Counted from the first letter of the stretch, positions 1 to 9,986 are shown. The stretch is 64,000 bases of DNA from Brachybacterium fresconis (GCF_017876515.1 NZ_JAGIOC010000001.1:3596001-3660000), one strand, 5' to 3'. Translations and numbers: made by a program. Notes: generated from the sequence alone by a model not told the origin.

Positions 1-789
1 GGCGCTCCCGGGACCATCGACTGGGCCACCGGCGAGTACGTGCAGGATTCCCAGCCGTTCCTCGACGTCTTCGAGTTCCTGCAGTCCCTGCTCCAGGACG
101 GCCTGATCCACCCCTCCTCGCCCTCGATGAACCCGCGCGACGCCCGGGCCCGATGGGCCGCGGGGGAGGGGGCGATCTACCCGTGGGGCGCCTGGTTCAT
201 CGGGGGGCTCTCGGTCGAGGAGCCCGAGGCCGTCGAGCGCGGCATCTCCTGCTGGCACCTGCCCGGACCCGAGGCCGAGCGCAACCCGATCTACTCCGGA
301 CCCTCCGGCGGGACCTTCTGGGTCTCCGCGGACGCCCGGGAGCCGGAAGCCGCCGGGCAGCTGCTGCATCGGCTGACCACCCGTGACTTCCAGATGGCGC
401 TGGCTGCAGCGATGGATCAGCCGCCGGCGCTGCTGGACGTGATCGAGGAGGCCGACGTGCACCCCGCCTACGCCCGGTGCGTGTCCTTTTTCCAGGACGA
501 CGTCCTGATCTCCCCTGTTCCCGAGTCCGGTACCCCGGGCGCGTGGCGGGTGGCCGCCGAGATGCGGGACATCCGCCCGGACGTCGGAGATCTGCTCCAG
601 TCGATGCTGGCCGGCGAATCGGTCGACGTCGCCGGGGAGCTGACCCGCTTCACCGACGAGCTGAGCAAGGAGCGGGACCGCGCCATCGAGGCCGTCCAGG
701 ACGAGACCGATGTCGACCTCGGCGCCTGGGTCTTCGAGAACTGGGATCCCAGCCGCGACTACGAGCGGACGGACTATGACGCACGCTGA
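1..789 (+). CDS. ABC sugar transporter, extracellular solute-binding protein (family 1), 3' part
   Basis: C-terminal ~262 residues of a family 1 extracellular solute-binding protein; the reading frame is open from base 1, so the start and lipoprotein signal lie outside the window. The visible part is hydrophilic, has no membrane segment, and carries Trp/Gly-rich ligand-lobe stretches such as WGAWFIGG. It would bind a sugar outside the membrane and deliver it to the two permeases encoded next, the first of which overlaps its 3' end by 14 bp. The arabinofuranosidase downstream suggests an arabinose-containing oligosaccharide as substrate (inference). A GTG at 40 is internal rather than the true start. 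Confidence 0.85.
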   Translation, partial: GAPGTIDWATGEYVQDSQPFLDVFEFLQSLLQDGLIHPSSPSMNPRDARARWAAGEGAIYPWGAWFIGGLSVEEPEAVERGISCWHLPGPEAERNPIYSGPSGGTFWVSADAREPEAAGQLLHRLTTRDFQMALAAAMDQPPALLDVIEEADVHPAYARCVSFFQDDVLISPVPESGTPGAWRVAAEMRDIRPDVGDLLQSMLAGESVDVAGELTRFTDELSKERDRAIEAVQDETDVDLGAWVFENWDPSRDYERTDYDAR

Positions 790-1777
790 CGGCACTGTGC
801 TCCGAGACGTGAGCGAGCCAGGACCGGACCGCGCACCCGGTGACTCCGCCACGAGCTCCCGCTCTCGCCCGTCGCTGCTGCGGCGACTGCGTCGGGACTG
901 GTGGATCTACCTGTTCCTGCTGCCCACGATCCTCGGCTACGGGGCGTACACGGTGTACCCGCTGGTGGCCTCCTGGTGGTTCGCGCTGCTGGACTGGCCG
1001 GGATTCGCCGCCGTCGGCACCTTCACCGGACTGGACAACTTCGCGCGGCTGATGGGCGACGACCTCTTCTGGAACGCCTTCGGCAACTCCCTGATCTTCC
1101 TGGTCTGCGCGGTCCCGCTGCGGGTGGGGATCGCGCTGATCCTGGCGATTCTGCTGAATCGCCGCGCGACCCCGTTCAAGGGGTTCCTGCGGACTCTTTT
1201 CTTCCTGCCGGTGGTGACCACCGGCGCGATCATCGGCGTGGTGTTCACCCTGCTGCTGGACGCCGGCGGACCGATCAGCCTCGCGATGGTGGCCTCCGGG
1301 CTGCTGGATTCGCCCGCGAACTTCGTCGCCGACACCGGCACCTCGCTCTTCGCCGGCGTGGCCGTGTGGGTCTGGAAATGGCTGGGCATCACGATGATCT
1401 ACTGGCTGGCCGCCCTGCAGACCATCCCCGATGAGGTGCGCGAGGCCGCCATGATCGACGGCGCCGGCCCGGTGCGCGAGTTCTGGCACGTCACCCTGCC
1501 GCTGCTGATCCCGTTCCTGGTCATCATCACCTTGATCGACACCGTCGGCGCCCTGAACGTCTTCGATCTGATGTACACCATGACCGGCGGCGGACCGTCA
1601 TTCTCCTCCGAGGTGATCGAGATCTTCATCTACCGCACCGCCTTCGGAGCGACCGTGCCCCAGCTCGGCTACGCCTCCGCGGCCGCCGTGCTGTTCGGAC
1701 TGCTGACGATGGGGCTGGCCGTCGCCCAGGCCGTCGGGGTCCGGTGGGCCCGCCGCGCGACAGGAGCGATGACATGA
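776..1777 (+). CDS. ABC sugar transporter permease, MalF/UgpA type
   Basis: Inner-membrane permease of about 333 residues. After a polar N-terminus there are about six membrane segments and, near residue 223, the EAA loop (EAAMIDGAGP) that contacts the ATPase. The ATG at 776 is chosen because it overlaps the end of the binding-protein gene by 14 bp, as is usual in these operons; a GTG at 710 would give an unlikely long overlap. It pairs with the permease encoded next. No ATPase gene is nearby, so a shared MsmK/UgpC-type ATPase elsewhere probably powers it (family knowledge). Confidence 0.93.
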   Translation: MTHADGTVLRDVSEPGPDRAPGDSATSSRSRPSLLRRLRRDWWIYLFLLPTILGYGAYTVYPLVASWWFALLDWPGFAAVGTFTGLDNFARLMGDDLFWNAFGNSLIFLVCAVPLRVGIALILAILLNRRATPFKGFLRTLFFLPVVTTGAIIGVVFTLLLDAGGPISLAMVASGLLDSPANFVADTGTSLFAGVAVWVWKWLGITMIYWLAALQTIPDEVREAAMIDGAGPVREFWHVTLPLLIPFLVIITLIDTVGALNVFDLMYTMTGGGPSFSSEVIEIFIYRTAFGATVPQLGYASAAAVLFGLLTMGLAVAQAVGVRWARRATGAMT

Positions 1778-2721
1778 CCGCCCCCGGCTCTCTCGACCGG
1801 GCCCCCGAGACCGGCACGACCCGTCGGCCCGTCGGCGGTGGACCGCAGCGTCACGAGCTCGCGCGCGTGCGCCGGGCACGGCGCTGGCAGGCGATCCGCG
1901 CCCGGCCCGGCAACCTCCTGATCTTCCTGGGCCTGCTGATCCTGGCCGCCCTGTGGATCTACCCCTTCATCTGGCTGATCTCGGCCTCGCTGAAGACTCC
2001 CGGCGAGGTCTTCGGATCCGGCCTCGGGCTGATCCCGGAGACGCCGATGTGGGAGAACTACTCCCGCGCCTGGACCACTGTCGGCTTCGACAAGTACTTC
2101 CTGAACACCATCATCATCACCGCCGGCACGGTGCTGCTGATCGTCGTGCGCAGCGCCCTGGCCGGCTATGTGCTGGGCCGCTACTCCTTCGCCGGGAAGA
2201 AGCTGCTGATCATCATCTTCCTGATCACCTTCTTCCTGCCGGAGGGATACACCATCATCCCGGTGGTGCAGCTGACCGACCAGATGGGTCTGCTCAACAC
2301 CCACCTGGGCGTGATCCTGGGCCTCGGTGCCGGAGGACAGATCGCCTCGACCCTGCTGTATGCCGGCTACTTCCGGGGCCTGCCCAAGGAGCTCGAGGAG
2401 TGCGCCCGCCTCGACGGCGCGGGTCACTTCCGGATCTTCTTCCAGGTGATGCTGCCGCTGGCCTGGCCGATCACCGCGACCGTGGTGATCCTGACGTTCC
2501 TGTTCGCCTGGAACAACTACCTGCTCCCGCTGGTCTTCACCCTCAGCGAGCCGGGTCTGCGCACCCTCGCCGTCGGCATGACGGCCTTCGTCGGCGAGTA
2601 CGGGACCGACTGGCCCGGCATGGCCGCAGCGGCCATGCTCTCCCTGGTGCCGGTGATGATCGTGTTCGTCGCCCTGCAGAGCAAGTTCGTCGACTCCATC
2701 GCCGGAGCGGTGAAGCAATGA
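1774..2721 (+). CDS. ABC sugar transporter permease, MalG/UgpE type
   Basis: Second permease of the importer, 315 residues, six predicted membrane helices. The EAA loop (EECARLDGAGHF) lies near residue 209. Its ATG overlaps the stop of the preceding permease by 4 bp (ATGA), indicating translational coupling, and its own TGA overlaps an ATG at 2718. Residues 1-45 are basic and cytoplasmic. It forms the heterodimeric channel with the upstream permease. Confidence in family is high; the sugar transported is only inferred from the arabinofuranosidase gene that follows. Confidence 0.93.
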   Translation: MTAPGSLDRAPETGTTRRPVGGGPQRHELARVRRARRWQAIRARPGNLLIFLGLLILAALWIYPFIWLISASLKTPGEVFGSGLGLIPETPMWENYSRAWTTVGFDKYFLNTIIITAGTVLLIVVRSALAGYVLGRYSFAGKKLLIIIFLITFFLPEGYTIIPVVQLTDQMGLLNTHLGVILGLGAGGQIASTLLYAGYFRGLPKELEECARLDGAGHFRIFFQVMLPLAWPITATVVILTFLFAWNNYLLPLVFTLSEPGLRTLAVGMTAFVGEYGTDWPGMAAAAMLSLVPVMIVFVALQSKFVDSIAGAVKQ

Positions 2722-2741
2722 CCCCATCGGAGGAACTTTCC

Positions 2742-4424
2742 ATGACCGACCCGTCCACCCCGAGCGCCGCCCACCACGTCGGCCACGACCGCGTCCTGCA
2801 GGAGGCCCACGTCCGGATCGACACCCGACGCCCGCTGGGCACCGTCAGCGACGACATCTACGGCCACTTCCTCGAATCCGCCTTCTTCGGCAACATCGAA
2901 GGCGGCGTGTTCGACGAGGGCTCCGAGCTCTCCCGGACCGGATCCGGCCACCTGGACGGCATGCGCTCCGACGTGCTCGAGCTGGTCAAAGACCTGCGCC
3001 CGGGGGCGATCCGCTGGCCGGGCGGGAACTTCACCTCGGCCTATCACTGGGAGGACGGCATCGGCCCGCGCGATCAGCGCCCCGCGCGGCGGGAGCTGGC
3101 CTGGGGCGAGATCGAGACCAACCGCTTCGGGACCGACGAGTTCCTGGCCTGGTGCGAGGCCGTCGGGGCCGACGCCTACCTCGCCCATTCCGCGCGCGAC
3201 GTCGACGAGGCGGTGCGCTGGGTCGACTACACCAACGGCCGAGGGGACACCGCCATGGCCCGGGCCCGCCGGGCGAACGGCCGCGAGGACCCCTGGCGGG
3301 TGCGGTACTGGGGCGTCGGCAACGAGGTGTACGGGCCGTGGCAGATGGGCCATCGCGGCGCCGAGCGGTACGCCGAGGACGCCGCCGAGCACGCCCGCTT
3401 CATGCGCGCCGTCGACCCGGGCATCGAGCTGGTCGGCGTGGGCATCCCCTGGGACCAGGAACGCTGGACCACCCCGCTGCTGGCGAAGGCGGGGCGCTTC
3501 CTGGACCATCTCTCGCTGCACCACTACGGAGCCAGCAACCACCTGATCACCGGTGACGACTACGACGACGTCGTCGCCCAGTCGCTGTTCTTCGAACGGG
3601 AGATCTCCCGCTACTCCCAGCTGGTCACCGACATCTCCGCCCGGGTGGGTCTGGACCGGGTGCCGCAGCTGGTGATCGACGAATGGAACATGCGCCACCT
3701 CGAACCGGCGTCCTGGCCCGAACCGCAGGCCGGGGCCGACGGCGGCATCGCGGAGCGGGACACCCCCGCGGTCGACGGGCTCCCGCAGCACACGCGCGTC
3801 AGCCGCTACAGCCCGCGAACGCTGGGCGACGCCGTGTTCTCGGCCGGGGTCTTCCAGGCCATCCATCGCAGCGTCGGCGATGCCTCGGCCGTGACCATGG
3901 CCAACCCGGTGAACCTGCTCAACGCCAACGGCATCGTGGTGGCTCGCCCGGAGGGTGCCTTCGGCTCGACGCTCTACCACGTGTGGCACCTGTACCGGCA
4001 CCACACCGGCCGCACCGTGCTGCCGGCGACGGTCGATGGGCCCGCGCGGTCCACGAACGTCCGTCTGGGCGACAGCCGGGATCCGGAGGGCAACCAGCCC
4101 ACCTCCCCGATGACGGTCCCGTACCTCGACGTGGTCGCCACCCGCGCGGACGACGGGTCGATCCGGCTGGTCGTCGTCAACCGCCACCGCTCGCAGTCGA
4201 TCCGGCTGCGCCCGGTGCTGGACGGCTCCGCCGACGCCACTCCGTCGCGGGCCCGCATCCGGTCCCTCGGCGGTGACGTGACGGATCTGAACGCGTCCAA
4301 CAGCCTCTCCGCGCCGGAGACGGTCGCCGTGCGCGACCTCGGCGACGTCGAGGCCGACGGGGGAGCGTGGGTGGTGCCGCCCCACTCCGTCAGCGTGCTG
4401 ACGCTGGCCGGGGCCAGAGCCTGA
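2742..4424 (+). CDS. abfA: GH51 alpha-L-arabinofuranosidase
   Basis: Intracellular-type glycoside hydrolase of 560 residues; no signal peptide. GH51 enzymes remove terminal alpha-L-arabinofuranosyl groups from arabinan or arabinoxylan oligosaccharides. Visible signatures are RWPGGNF near residue 90, the acid/base Glu in GNEVYG (E195) and the nucleophile Glu in VIDEWNM (E314), followed by a C-terminal beta domain. The start at 2742 is preceded by GGAGGA (2729-2734) at ideal spacing; an ATG at 2718 that overlaps the permease stop is in frame but lacks this site. Co-directional with the importer, which probably feeds it. Confidence 0.94.
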   Translation: MTDPSTPSAAHHVGHDRVLQEAHVRIDTRRPLGTVSDDIYGHFLESAFFGNIEGGVFDEGSELSRTGSGHLDGMRSDVLELVKDLRPGAIRWPGGNFTSAYHWEDGIGPRDQRPARRELAWGEIETNRFGTDEFLAWCEAVGADAYLAHSARDVDEAVRWVDYTNGRGDTAMARARRANGREDPWRVRYWGVGNEVYGPWQMGHRGAERYAEDAAEHARFMRAVDPGIELVGVGIPWDQERWTTPLLAKAGRFLDHLSLHHYGASNHLITGDDYDDVVAQSLFFEREISRYSQLVTDISARVGLDRVPQLVIDEWNMRHLEPASWPEPQAGADGGIAERDTPAVDGLPQHTRVSRYSPRTLGDAVFSAGVFQAIHRSVGDASAVTMANPVNLLNANGIVVARPEGAFGSTLYHVWHLYRHHTGRTVLPATVDGPARSTNVRLGDSRDPEGNQPTSPMTVPYLDVVATRADDGSIRLVVVNRHRSQSIRLRPVLDGSADATPSRARIRSLGGDVTDLNASNSLSAPETVAVRDLGDVEADGGAWVVPPHSVSVLTLAGARA

Positions 4425-4497
4425 GGGGCGCCGGGACACATCCGCACCACCGTGCCGAGGCGCGTGCCGCCCCGCCGCACGAGACAGGAAGGACTTC

Positions 4498-5931
4498 ATG
4501 GAGCAGCCGAACATCCTGCTGCTGTGCACCGACCAGCAGCGGTACGACGCCGTGGGCGCCTCCGGCAATCCCCACATCGACACCCCGCACCTGGACCGGC
4601 TCGCCGCCGACGGGGTGCTGTTCGAGAACTGCTATGTGCAGTCCCCGGTGTGCGGACCGTCCCGCGCGAGCCTGATGACGGGACGCTACGTCCCCTCGCA
4701 CGGTCTGTACGCCAACGGGGTGGATCTTCCCGCGCACGAACGGCTGTTCACCCGGGACCTGGCCGATGCCGGCTACGACTGCGGTCTCGTCGGCAAACTG
4801 CACCTCGGCGCCTGCGCCGGCGGCCGCAGCGAGCCCCGGACCGACGACGGCCTGCGCGTCTTCCGCTGGGCCCACGACCCCTACCCGGGATCCTCGGAGA
4901 ACGCGTACCACCGCTGGCTGCGGGCCCGGTACCCCGAGCTGTACGAGGAAGCCGTCGGGCCCGGCGGGCGCGGTTTCGACGCTCTCCCCACCCGGGCACA
5001 CTACAGCCACTGGATCGGGCAGGAGACGATCGACTTCCTGCGCCGCGACCGGGTGGCCGACGCCCCGTTCTTCGTCGCGGCGAACTTCTTCGACCCCCAC
5101 CACGGATTCGGTGCCCCGCAGGAGTACCTGGACCGCTACCCGCTCCAGGACGTCCCGGGTCCGGTGACGGTCGAGGGGGAGCTGGAGAACAAGCCGCCGA
5201 TCCAGGCCGAGGCGTCCGAGAGGTCCTACGCCGGGGCGGCGAAGGGGTACGCCGAGTACTCCGCCGCAGAGCTGCAGGAGGCACGCCGCGCCTACTGCGC
5301 GATGGTCTCGCTGGTGGACGATGAAGTCGGCCGCATCCTCGAGGCCCTCGAGGAGGCGGGACTCGCCCGGAACACGATCGTGGTCTTCACCAGCGACCAC
5401 GGCGAGATGCTGGGCGACCACCAGCTGATGCTCAAGGGACCGTTCATGTACGACTGCGCGGTCAAGGTACCGCTGATCGTGCGCTGGCCCGGCGTCTCGC
5501 AGCCGGGTTCCCGTCGGCAGGAGCTCGTGCAATGGGTGGATCTGGCGCCGACGTTCCTCGGCGCGGCAGGCATCCCGACCCCGGATGCGGTGCAGGGGGA
5601 GAGCCTGGAACCGCTGATCCGCGGAGCGGACGTCCCGTGGCGCCAGTGGGCCCTGTGCCACTACCGCAACAGCGGCAACCCCTATCCCGACCCCGCGCAC
5701 GTGACCATGCTGCGCCACGGCCGGTACAAGCTCGTCGTCCACCACGGATCCCCGGCGAGCGGGAGGGAACGGACCGGGGAGCTCTACGACCTGGAGACCG
5801 ACCCGCAGGAGCTCACGAACCTCTGGGACGAGGCGGGGCAGCGCGAGACACGGATGCGGCTGCAGGAGACGCTGCTCGATGTCGAGGTCGCGACCGAGGA
5901 CCGCAGCGCCGACAGGGTCGCCGTGTGGTGA
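4498..5931 (+). CDS. Sulfatase (type I, formylglycine-dependent)
   Basis: Arylsulfatase-family hydrolase of 477 residues, apparently cytoplasmic because no signal peptide is present. The N-terminal metal-binding Asp is in LLCTDQQR; the catalytic signature CGPSRASLMTGR starts at C52, the Cys that must be oxidised to formylglycine. A second metal-site motif is TSDHGEMLGDH. The gene lies 73 bp after the arabinofuranosidase and may be co-transcribed, suggesting the imported sugar can be sulfated or that a sulfate ester is handled alongside it (inference). The start has an AGGAAGG-type ribosome site upstream. The enzyme needed to activate it is encoded at 60540-61574. Confidence 0.93.
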   Translation: MEQPNILLLCTDQQRYDAVGASGNPHIDTPHLDRLAADGVLFENCYVQSPVCGPSRASLMTGRYVPSHGLYANGVDLPAHERLFTRDLADAGYDCGLVGKLHLGACAGGRSEPRTDDGLRVFRWAHDPYPGSSENAYHRWLRARYPELYEEAVGPGGRGFDALPTRAHYSHWIGQETIDFLRRDRVADAPFFVAANFFDPHHGFGAPQEYLDRYPLQDVPGPVTVEGELENKPPIQAEASERSYAGAAKGYAEYSAAELQEARRAYCAMVSLVDDEVGRILEALEEAGLARNTIVVFTSDHGEMLGDHQLMLKGPFMYDCAVKVPLIVRWPGVSQPGSRRQELVQWVDLAPTFLGAAGIPTPDAVQGESLEPLIRGADVPWRQWALCHYRNSGNPYPDPAHVTMLRHGRYKLVVHHGSPASGRERTGELYDLETDPQELTNLWDEAGQRETRMRLQETLLDVEVATEDRSADRVAVW

Positions 5932-6039
5932 GGCTGTCGGCCGGCGCGTGATTCCCCACCGACGGGCACCCTTCCTCCACAACGATCCTCCGTCCACAGC
6001 CGTCCCCGGGCTGTCCCACCGCGCCTGCATGCTGGGCAG

Positions 6040-8826
6040 ATGAGCAGCCTCCAGCACCCGTCGCACCCCCTGGCGCTCGCCGGCAGCGACGACCCGTCCG
6101 AGCTGCTGCGCGTCACGGAGGCCTGGCATCGGCAGGGTCCGAACACCGCGGGGCTGACGGCCGCGGCCCGGGAGCGGGCGGACCAGCACCTCGCCGCGGG
6201 TCAGGTGCCGCTCCTGGTCGGCATCGAGGGCCGTTTCCTGCTGTTCGAGTTCCCCGACGGCGCCACGGTCCACACCGACCAGCGCTTCTTCGTGCGGGGC
6301 GCCGACCGATGCTCCTGCGGCGAGCGCGAGTGCCGTCACCAGCTCGCGGCGCTGCGAGCTCTGGGCCAGAACCGCTTCCGCCGCTCCTGGCGCAGCACCC
6401 CGGTCCTCGCATCGGCCGACGCGGCGGGGGCGTCGGCTGCCAAGCCCGTCGTCACCGGCCTGGTGCTCTCGTGGGACCCCGACTCCAGGCCGCGGGGGAG
6501 GGAGGCGATCGTGCTGCGGCCGTCCCGTCGCACCGTCAAGGGCACCTGGCACCGCACCCTGACCTGGGACGCCATCGGTGATGGCATCGCATGGCTCCCC
6601 ATCGTGCAGCAGAATGTGCTGCGCATGCTGGACCGCTGGCGATGGCCGCATCGCGCCGGGATCCGCCTCGAGGACCACGGGGCGGAGCTGTGGACCCTCG
6701 TGGACTCCGCGCGCAGCGCCGGGTTCGAGATCGACGCCGACGGCGACCTGCACCTCGCCGATCAGGAGATCGGGGTCGACCTCGACCTCGAGCGGGCCCC
6801 GGGCGGCCTCGTCCTGCGCGCAGCGCCGTCCTGGGACGAGGGGGCCGCCCCGACGGCCTGGTCCCTGCTGGGCGAGCCCGCCCACACGATCCTGGCCGAG
6901 CACGCCGACGGCGTCGTGCTGCACCGCCTCACGCAGGATGTCGACGCCCTCGCCCTGCTCGGCGCCGGGGAGGTGTGGATCCCGGACGCCGATCTCCCGG
7001 AGTTCTCCCGCACCGCGCTCCCGCGGCTGACCACCCGGCCCGCTGTGCACCTGCTCGGGACGGAGTCCGACCTCGCCGCGCCGGGACCTCCGGCCATCCG
7101 CTGGGAGCTCGTCGAGCTCGAGGACCACGATTGGCTGGACCTGGACGGGACCGTCACGGTCGGCGATGAGCAGATGCCGCTGGCCGTGCTCATCCAGGCT
7201 CTGCGCTCCGGGCAGCGCTACCTCGCCGCCGGCGGACTGTACATCGACCTGGACACCGAGGAGATGCACCGGCTGCGCAGGCTGCTGGAGACCGCGGCCG
7301 CCCTCCCGGACGAGGAGCGGATCCGCATCAGCCGTCACGACCTCGACACCTGGGAACAGCTCTCCGCCCTCGACGGGATCGAGGCCGACGGCGACCGATG
7401 GCGAACCCTGCTGCGCGGCATCCGCCCCGTGGACCTGTCCGACGAGATGCTCGATGAGGCGGTCGACGCGGAGCTGCGGCCCTACCAGCTGGAGGGCTAC
7501 CGCTGGCTGAGCGCCCGCTGGGACGCCGGCCTGGGCGGCGTCCTCGCCGACGACATGGGGCTGGGCAAGACCCTCCAGCTGCTGGCCGCCATCCGCCGCC
7601 ACCGCCGCACCGATCACCGCCCGGTGCTCGTCGCCGCCCCGCGCTCCGTGCTCGGCACCTGGGAGCAGCAGGCCGCGCAGTTCGTACCCGATCTCCGGAT
7701 CCGGGTCATCACCAGCCGGCTCACCGCCGCTCTCGAGGCCGACGAGGCCGACCTCGTCGTCGTCTCCCACCAGCTGCTGCGTCTGGACTCCGAGCGGTAC
7801 CAGGAGGTCAGCTGGGCCGCGCTCGTCCTCGATGAGGCACAGGCCGCGAAGAACCCTTCTTCCCAGCTGCACCGGGCCTTGCGCGCCCAGCATCGGGACG
7901 TCACCTTCGTCGTCACCGGCACCCCGGTCCAGAACTCCCTGCAGGACCTGTGGGCGCTCATCGCTCTGGCCGCCCCGGGCCTGCTGCCGCCGCTGCCGGA
8001 GTTCACGGTCTCCTGGCGCCGGCCCATCGAACGGGGCAGCGCCCCGGAGCTGCTCGCGACGCTGCGGCGGCGTATCGCCCCGATCCTGCTGCGACGGACC
8101 AAGGACCTCGTCGCCCGCGACCTGCCGCCCAAGCTCGAGACCACGCGCTCCCTCCAGCTCGCCCCCGCCCATGTCACCCGCTACACGACGGCGCTGAACA
8201 AGGAGCGCCAGCGGGTGCTCGGCCTGCTCGATGACCCCGAGCGCAACCGCGTCGAGATCCTGGCGGCGCTGACCCGTCTGCGCCTGCTCGCCACCGACCC
8301 CGGGACCCTCGAGGCGCCCTCGGCGAAGGTGTGCGAGCTGATCGACCGGCTCGAGGAGCTCACCGGAGCCGGCCACCGCGCACTCGTGTTCAGCCAGTTC
8401 ACCAGCCACCTGCGCACCATCCGCGAGATCCTCGAGCAGCGCGGCATCACCACCGCCTACCTCGACGGCTCCACCGTTGCCCGCGAGACGGTCATCGACG
8501 ACTTCCGCACCGGGGAACAGCACGCCTTCCTCATCAGCCTCGCAGCCGGCGGCTCCGGGCTGACGCTCGTCGAGGCCGACTACGTGTTCCTCCTGGACCC
8601 CTGGTGGAACCCCGCCGTCGAGGAACAGGCGATCGACCGCACCCACCGCATCGGCCAGGACTCCGCGGTGAGCGTGTACCGCCTGGTCTCCGCCGAGACC
8701 ATCGAGGAGAAGGTCCTCGCGCTGCAGGAGTCCAAACGTGCCCTGATCTCCTCGGTGATGGACCCCGACGCCGATATCACGACCGCCCTGGACGCGGCGC
8801 AGATCCGGGAGCTGATCACCGCGTAG
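6040..8826 (+). CDS. SNF2-family DEAD-like helicase with SWIM zinc finger
   Basis: 928-residue Swi2/Snf2 ATPase. N-terminal SWIM-type zinc motif: C91, C93, C98 and H100. The ATPase core begins around residue 480 (LRPYQLEGYRW), with Walker A at G509-K510-T511, the DEAQ box at 598-601, and motif VI THRIGQ near 868-873. Such proteins translocate on double-stranded DNA and are usually linked to repair or transcription recycling, but the role of this bacterial class is poorly defined. It is flanked by unrelated genes and is probably monocistronic. Between the SWIM motif and the helicase core lies a long less-conserved region (about residues 110-475). Confidence 0.93.
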   Translation: MSSLQHPSHPLALAGSDDPSELLRVTEAWHRQGPNTAGLTAAARERADQHLAAGQVPLLVGIEGRFLLFEFPDGATVHTDQRFFVRGADRCSCGERECRHQLAALRALGQNRFRRSWRSTPVLASADAAGASAAKPVVTGLVLSWDPDSRPRGREAIVLRPSRRTVKGTWHRTLTWDAIGDGIAWLPIVQQNVLRMLDRWRWPHRAGIRLEDHGAELWTLVDSARSAGFEIDADGDLHLADQEIGVDLDLERAPGGLVLRAAPSWDEGAAPTAWSLLGEPAHTILAEHADGVVLHRLTQDVDALALLGAGEVWIPDADLPEFSRTALPRLTTRPAVHLLGTESDLAAPGPPAIRWELVELEDHDWLDLDGTVTVGDEQMPLAVLIQALRSGQRYLAAGGLYIDLDTEEMHRLRRLLETAAALPDEERIRISRHDLDTWEQLSALDGIEADGDRWRTLLRGIRPVDLSDEMLDEAVDAELRPYQLEGYRWLSARWDAGLGGVLADDMGLGKTLQLLAAIRRHRRTDHRPVLVAAPRSVLGTWEQQAAQFVPDLRIRVITSRLTAALEADEADLVVVSHQLLRLDSERYQEVSWAALVLDEAQAAKNPSSQLHRALRAQHRDVTFVVTGTPVQNSLQDLWALIALAAPGLLPPLPEFTVSWRRPIERGSAPELLATLRRRIAPILLRRTKDLVARDLPPKLETTRSLQLAPAHVTRYTTALNKERQRVLGLLDDPERNRVEILAALTRLRLLATDPGTLEAPSAKVCELIDRLEELTGAGHRALVFSQFTSHLRTIREILEQRGITTAYLDGSTVARETVIDDFRTGEQHAFLISLAAGGSGLTLVEADYVFLLDPWWNPAVEEQAIDRTHRIGQDSAVSVYRLVSAETIEEKVLALQESKRALISSVMDPDADITTALDAAQIRELITA

Positions 8827-9003
8827 GTGCGACGGGCATGCTCTCCGGCCGACCTCTGCGCATTCGTTCCCACAGCTGGTTTTGGCCCCGACACCGCAGA
8901 ACTCGGCAGTAGCTCGCTCCCGGTGCGGGGCCCGGCACGTCCGCCGCGGTCCAGATCCGCTGAGATCCCTGCGCACGGCGCGCGATTCTGCCACGGTGGA
9001 CCC

Positions 9004-9597
9004 ATGGCAGAACCGCGAGACCTCCGCCCGGCCGCCAATGCGATCGCGACCATCGTCGAGGGCGTCCCCGAGGATTCCTTGAGGGATCCGACGCCGTCGT
9101 CGGACTACCGCGTCGGCGATCTCCTCGAGCACATCGACGGACTCTCGACCGGTCTGCAGGCGGCCGCTCGCAAGGAGCCGGTGCCGGAGGCGGAGCTGCG
9201 CGACGGGGACGCCGCCCTGCTGCGGTTCGACTGGCGCGAGCGCATCCCCGTCCAGCTGGCCGACCTCGCGCGGGCATGGGCGCACCCCACCGCGTGGCAG
9301 GGCGAGACGATCGAGGGCGGCATCCCCATCCTGGCCTCGGCGGCGGGAATGTTCGTGCTCGATGAGCTGATCGTCCACGGCTGGGAACTGGCGCGAGCCA
9401 CCGGCCAGCCGTTCGATGCCAGAGAGGACGACGTGCTCTCCCTCATCGACTTCCTGGAATCGCTGCCGCCGATGCCGGAATCGGAAGGACTGTTCGCCCC
9501 GCCCGAACCGGTGCCGTCGGCGGCGCCGCCGATGGACCGGTTGATCGGGTTGACCGGGCGCGACCCCGCCTGGCTGGGCGCCTCGCGCGAGCGTTAG
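9004..9597 (+). CDS. DinB-like / maleylpyruvate isomerase-family metal-binding protein (TIGR03086-like)
   Basis: 197-residue protein resembling the mycothiol-dependent DinB-like family found in actinobacteria. An N-terminal four-helix bundle carries the His motif DLLEHIDGL; a second potential metal ligand is the His in LIVHGWELA. Members bind a divalent metal and many are proposed to use mycothiol, but most have no proven reaction. ATG at 9004 is chosen because the family homology begins there; the upstream in-frame sequence back to 8827 is low-complexity. A stand-alone gene between the helicase and the accessory island. Confidence 0.8.
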   Translation: MAEPRDLRPAANAIATIVEGVPEDSLRDPTPSSDYRVGDLLEHIDGLSTGLQAAARKEPVPEAELRDGDAALLRFDWRERIPVQLADLARAWAHPTAWQGETIEGGIPILASAAGMFVLDELIVHGWELARATGQPFDAREDDVLSLIDFLESLPPMPESEGLFAPPEPVPSAAPPMDRLIGLTGRDPAWLGASRER

Positions 9598-9914
9598 GCG
9601 AAGCCGCCGGGCATCCGCCCTCGGTGCTGTCGAAGCCGCGGAGGAGGAACGCCCCATGCCCGTGCCGCCCGATGCCGATCGCGTCCGTACCGCCCCGGAG
9701 GAGTCGTGGCGAGCTCGACGGCGACCATCACGACCGAAGCCGTGATGATCGCCGTTCCAGCGGGAAAGCTCGCGGCCCCCCGGTCAGGCCCAGCCCCCAT
9801 AGCAGCAGTGCAATCGCGACAACCTTGACCACCCCACTCGCAAGATGCCCCATGAGAGCGACGGGGAACGCCGGGGGATGGAGTCGCTGACTTCGCTGTT
9901 ACCTGCCATCACAG
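9597..9914 (-). pseudogene. Possible frameshifted small membrane protein remnant
   Basis: On the minus strand an ATG at about 9911 follows AAGGGA and encodes MAGNSEVSDSIP before the frame turns nonsensical. One base change in a C5 run (about 9870) would enter a frame reading a clear membrane helix (GVVKVVAIALLLWGLGLTG). A further shift reaches a second helix (AGTAIITASVVMVAVELAT) that ends near 9660. Two hydrophobic helices split over frames suggest a decayed two-helix membrane gene rather than chance. No family recognised; it sits downstream of, and in the same direction as, the secreted-protein gene at 10547-11203. Confidence 0.35.
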
Positions 9915-9986
9915 TGGATCCCTTCGGGTGAACGATCGGGTCAGAGAGAGCAGGCGGAGACGACGCAGCCCGCTCCGAGGGTGCCT

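Noticed and set aside
4390-9657. A 1755-codon open frame on the minus strand across sulfatase and helicase genes
   Set aside because: It is the high-GC complement of well-supported plus-strand genes, low complexity in Arg/Gly/Gln/Pro, with no domain.
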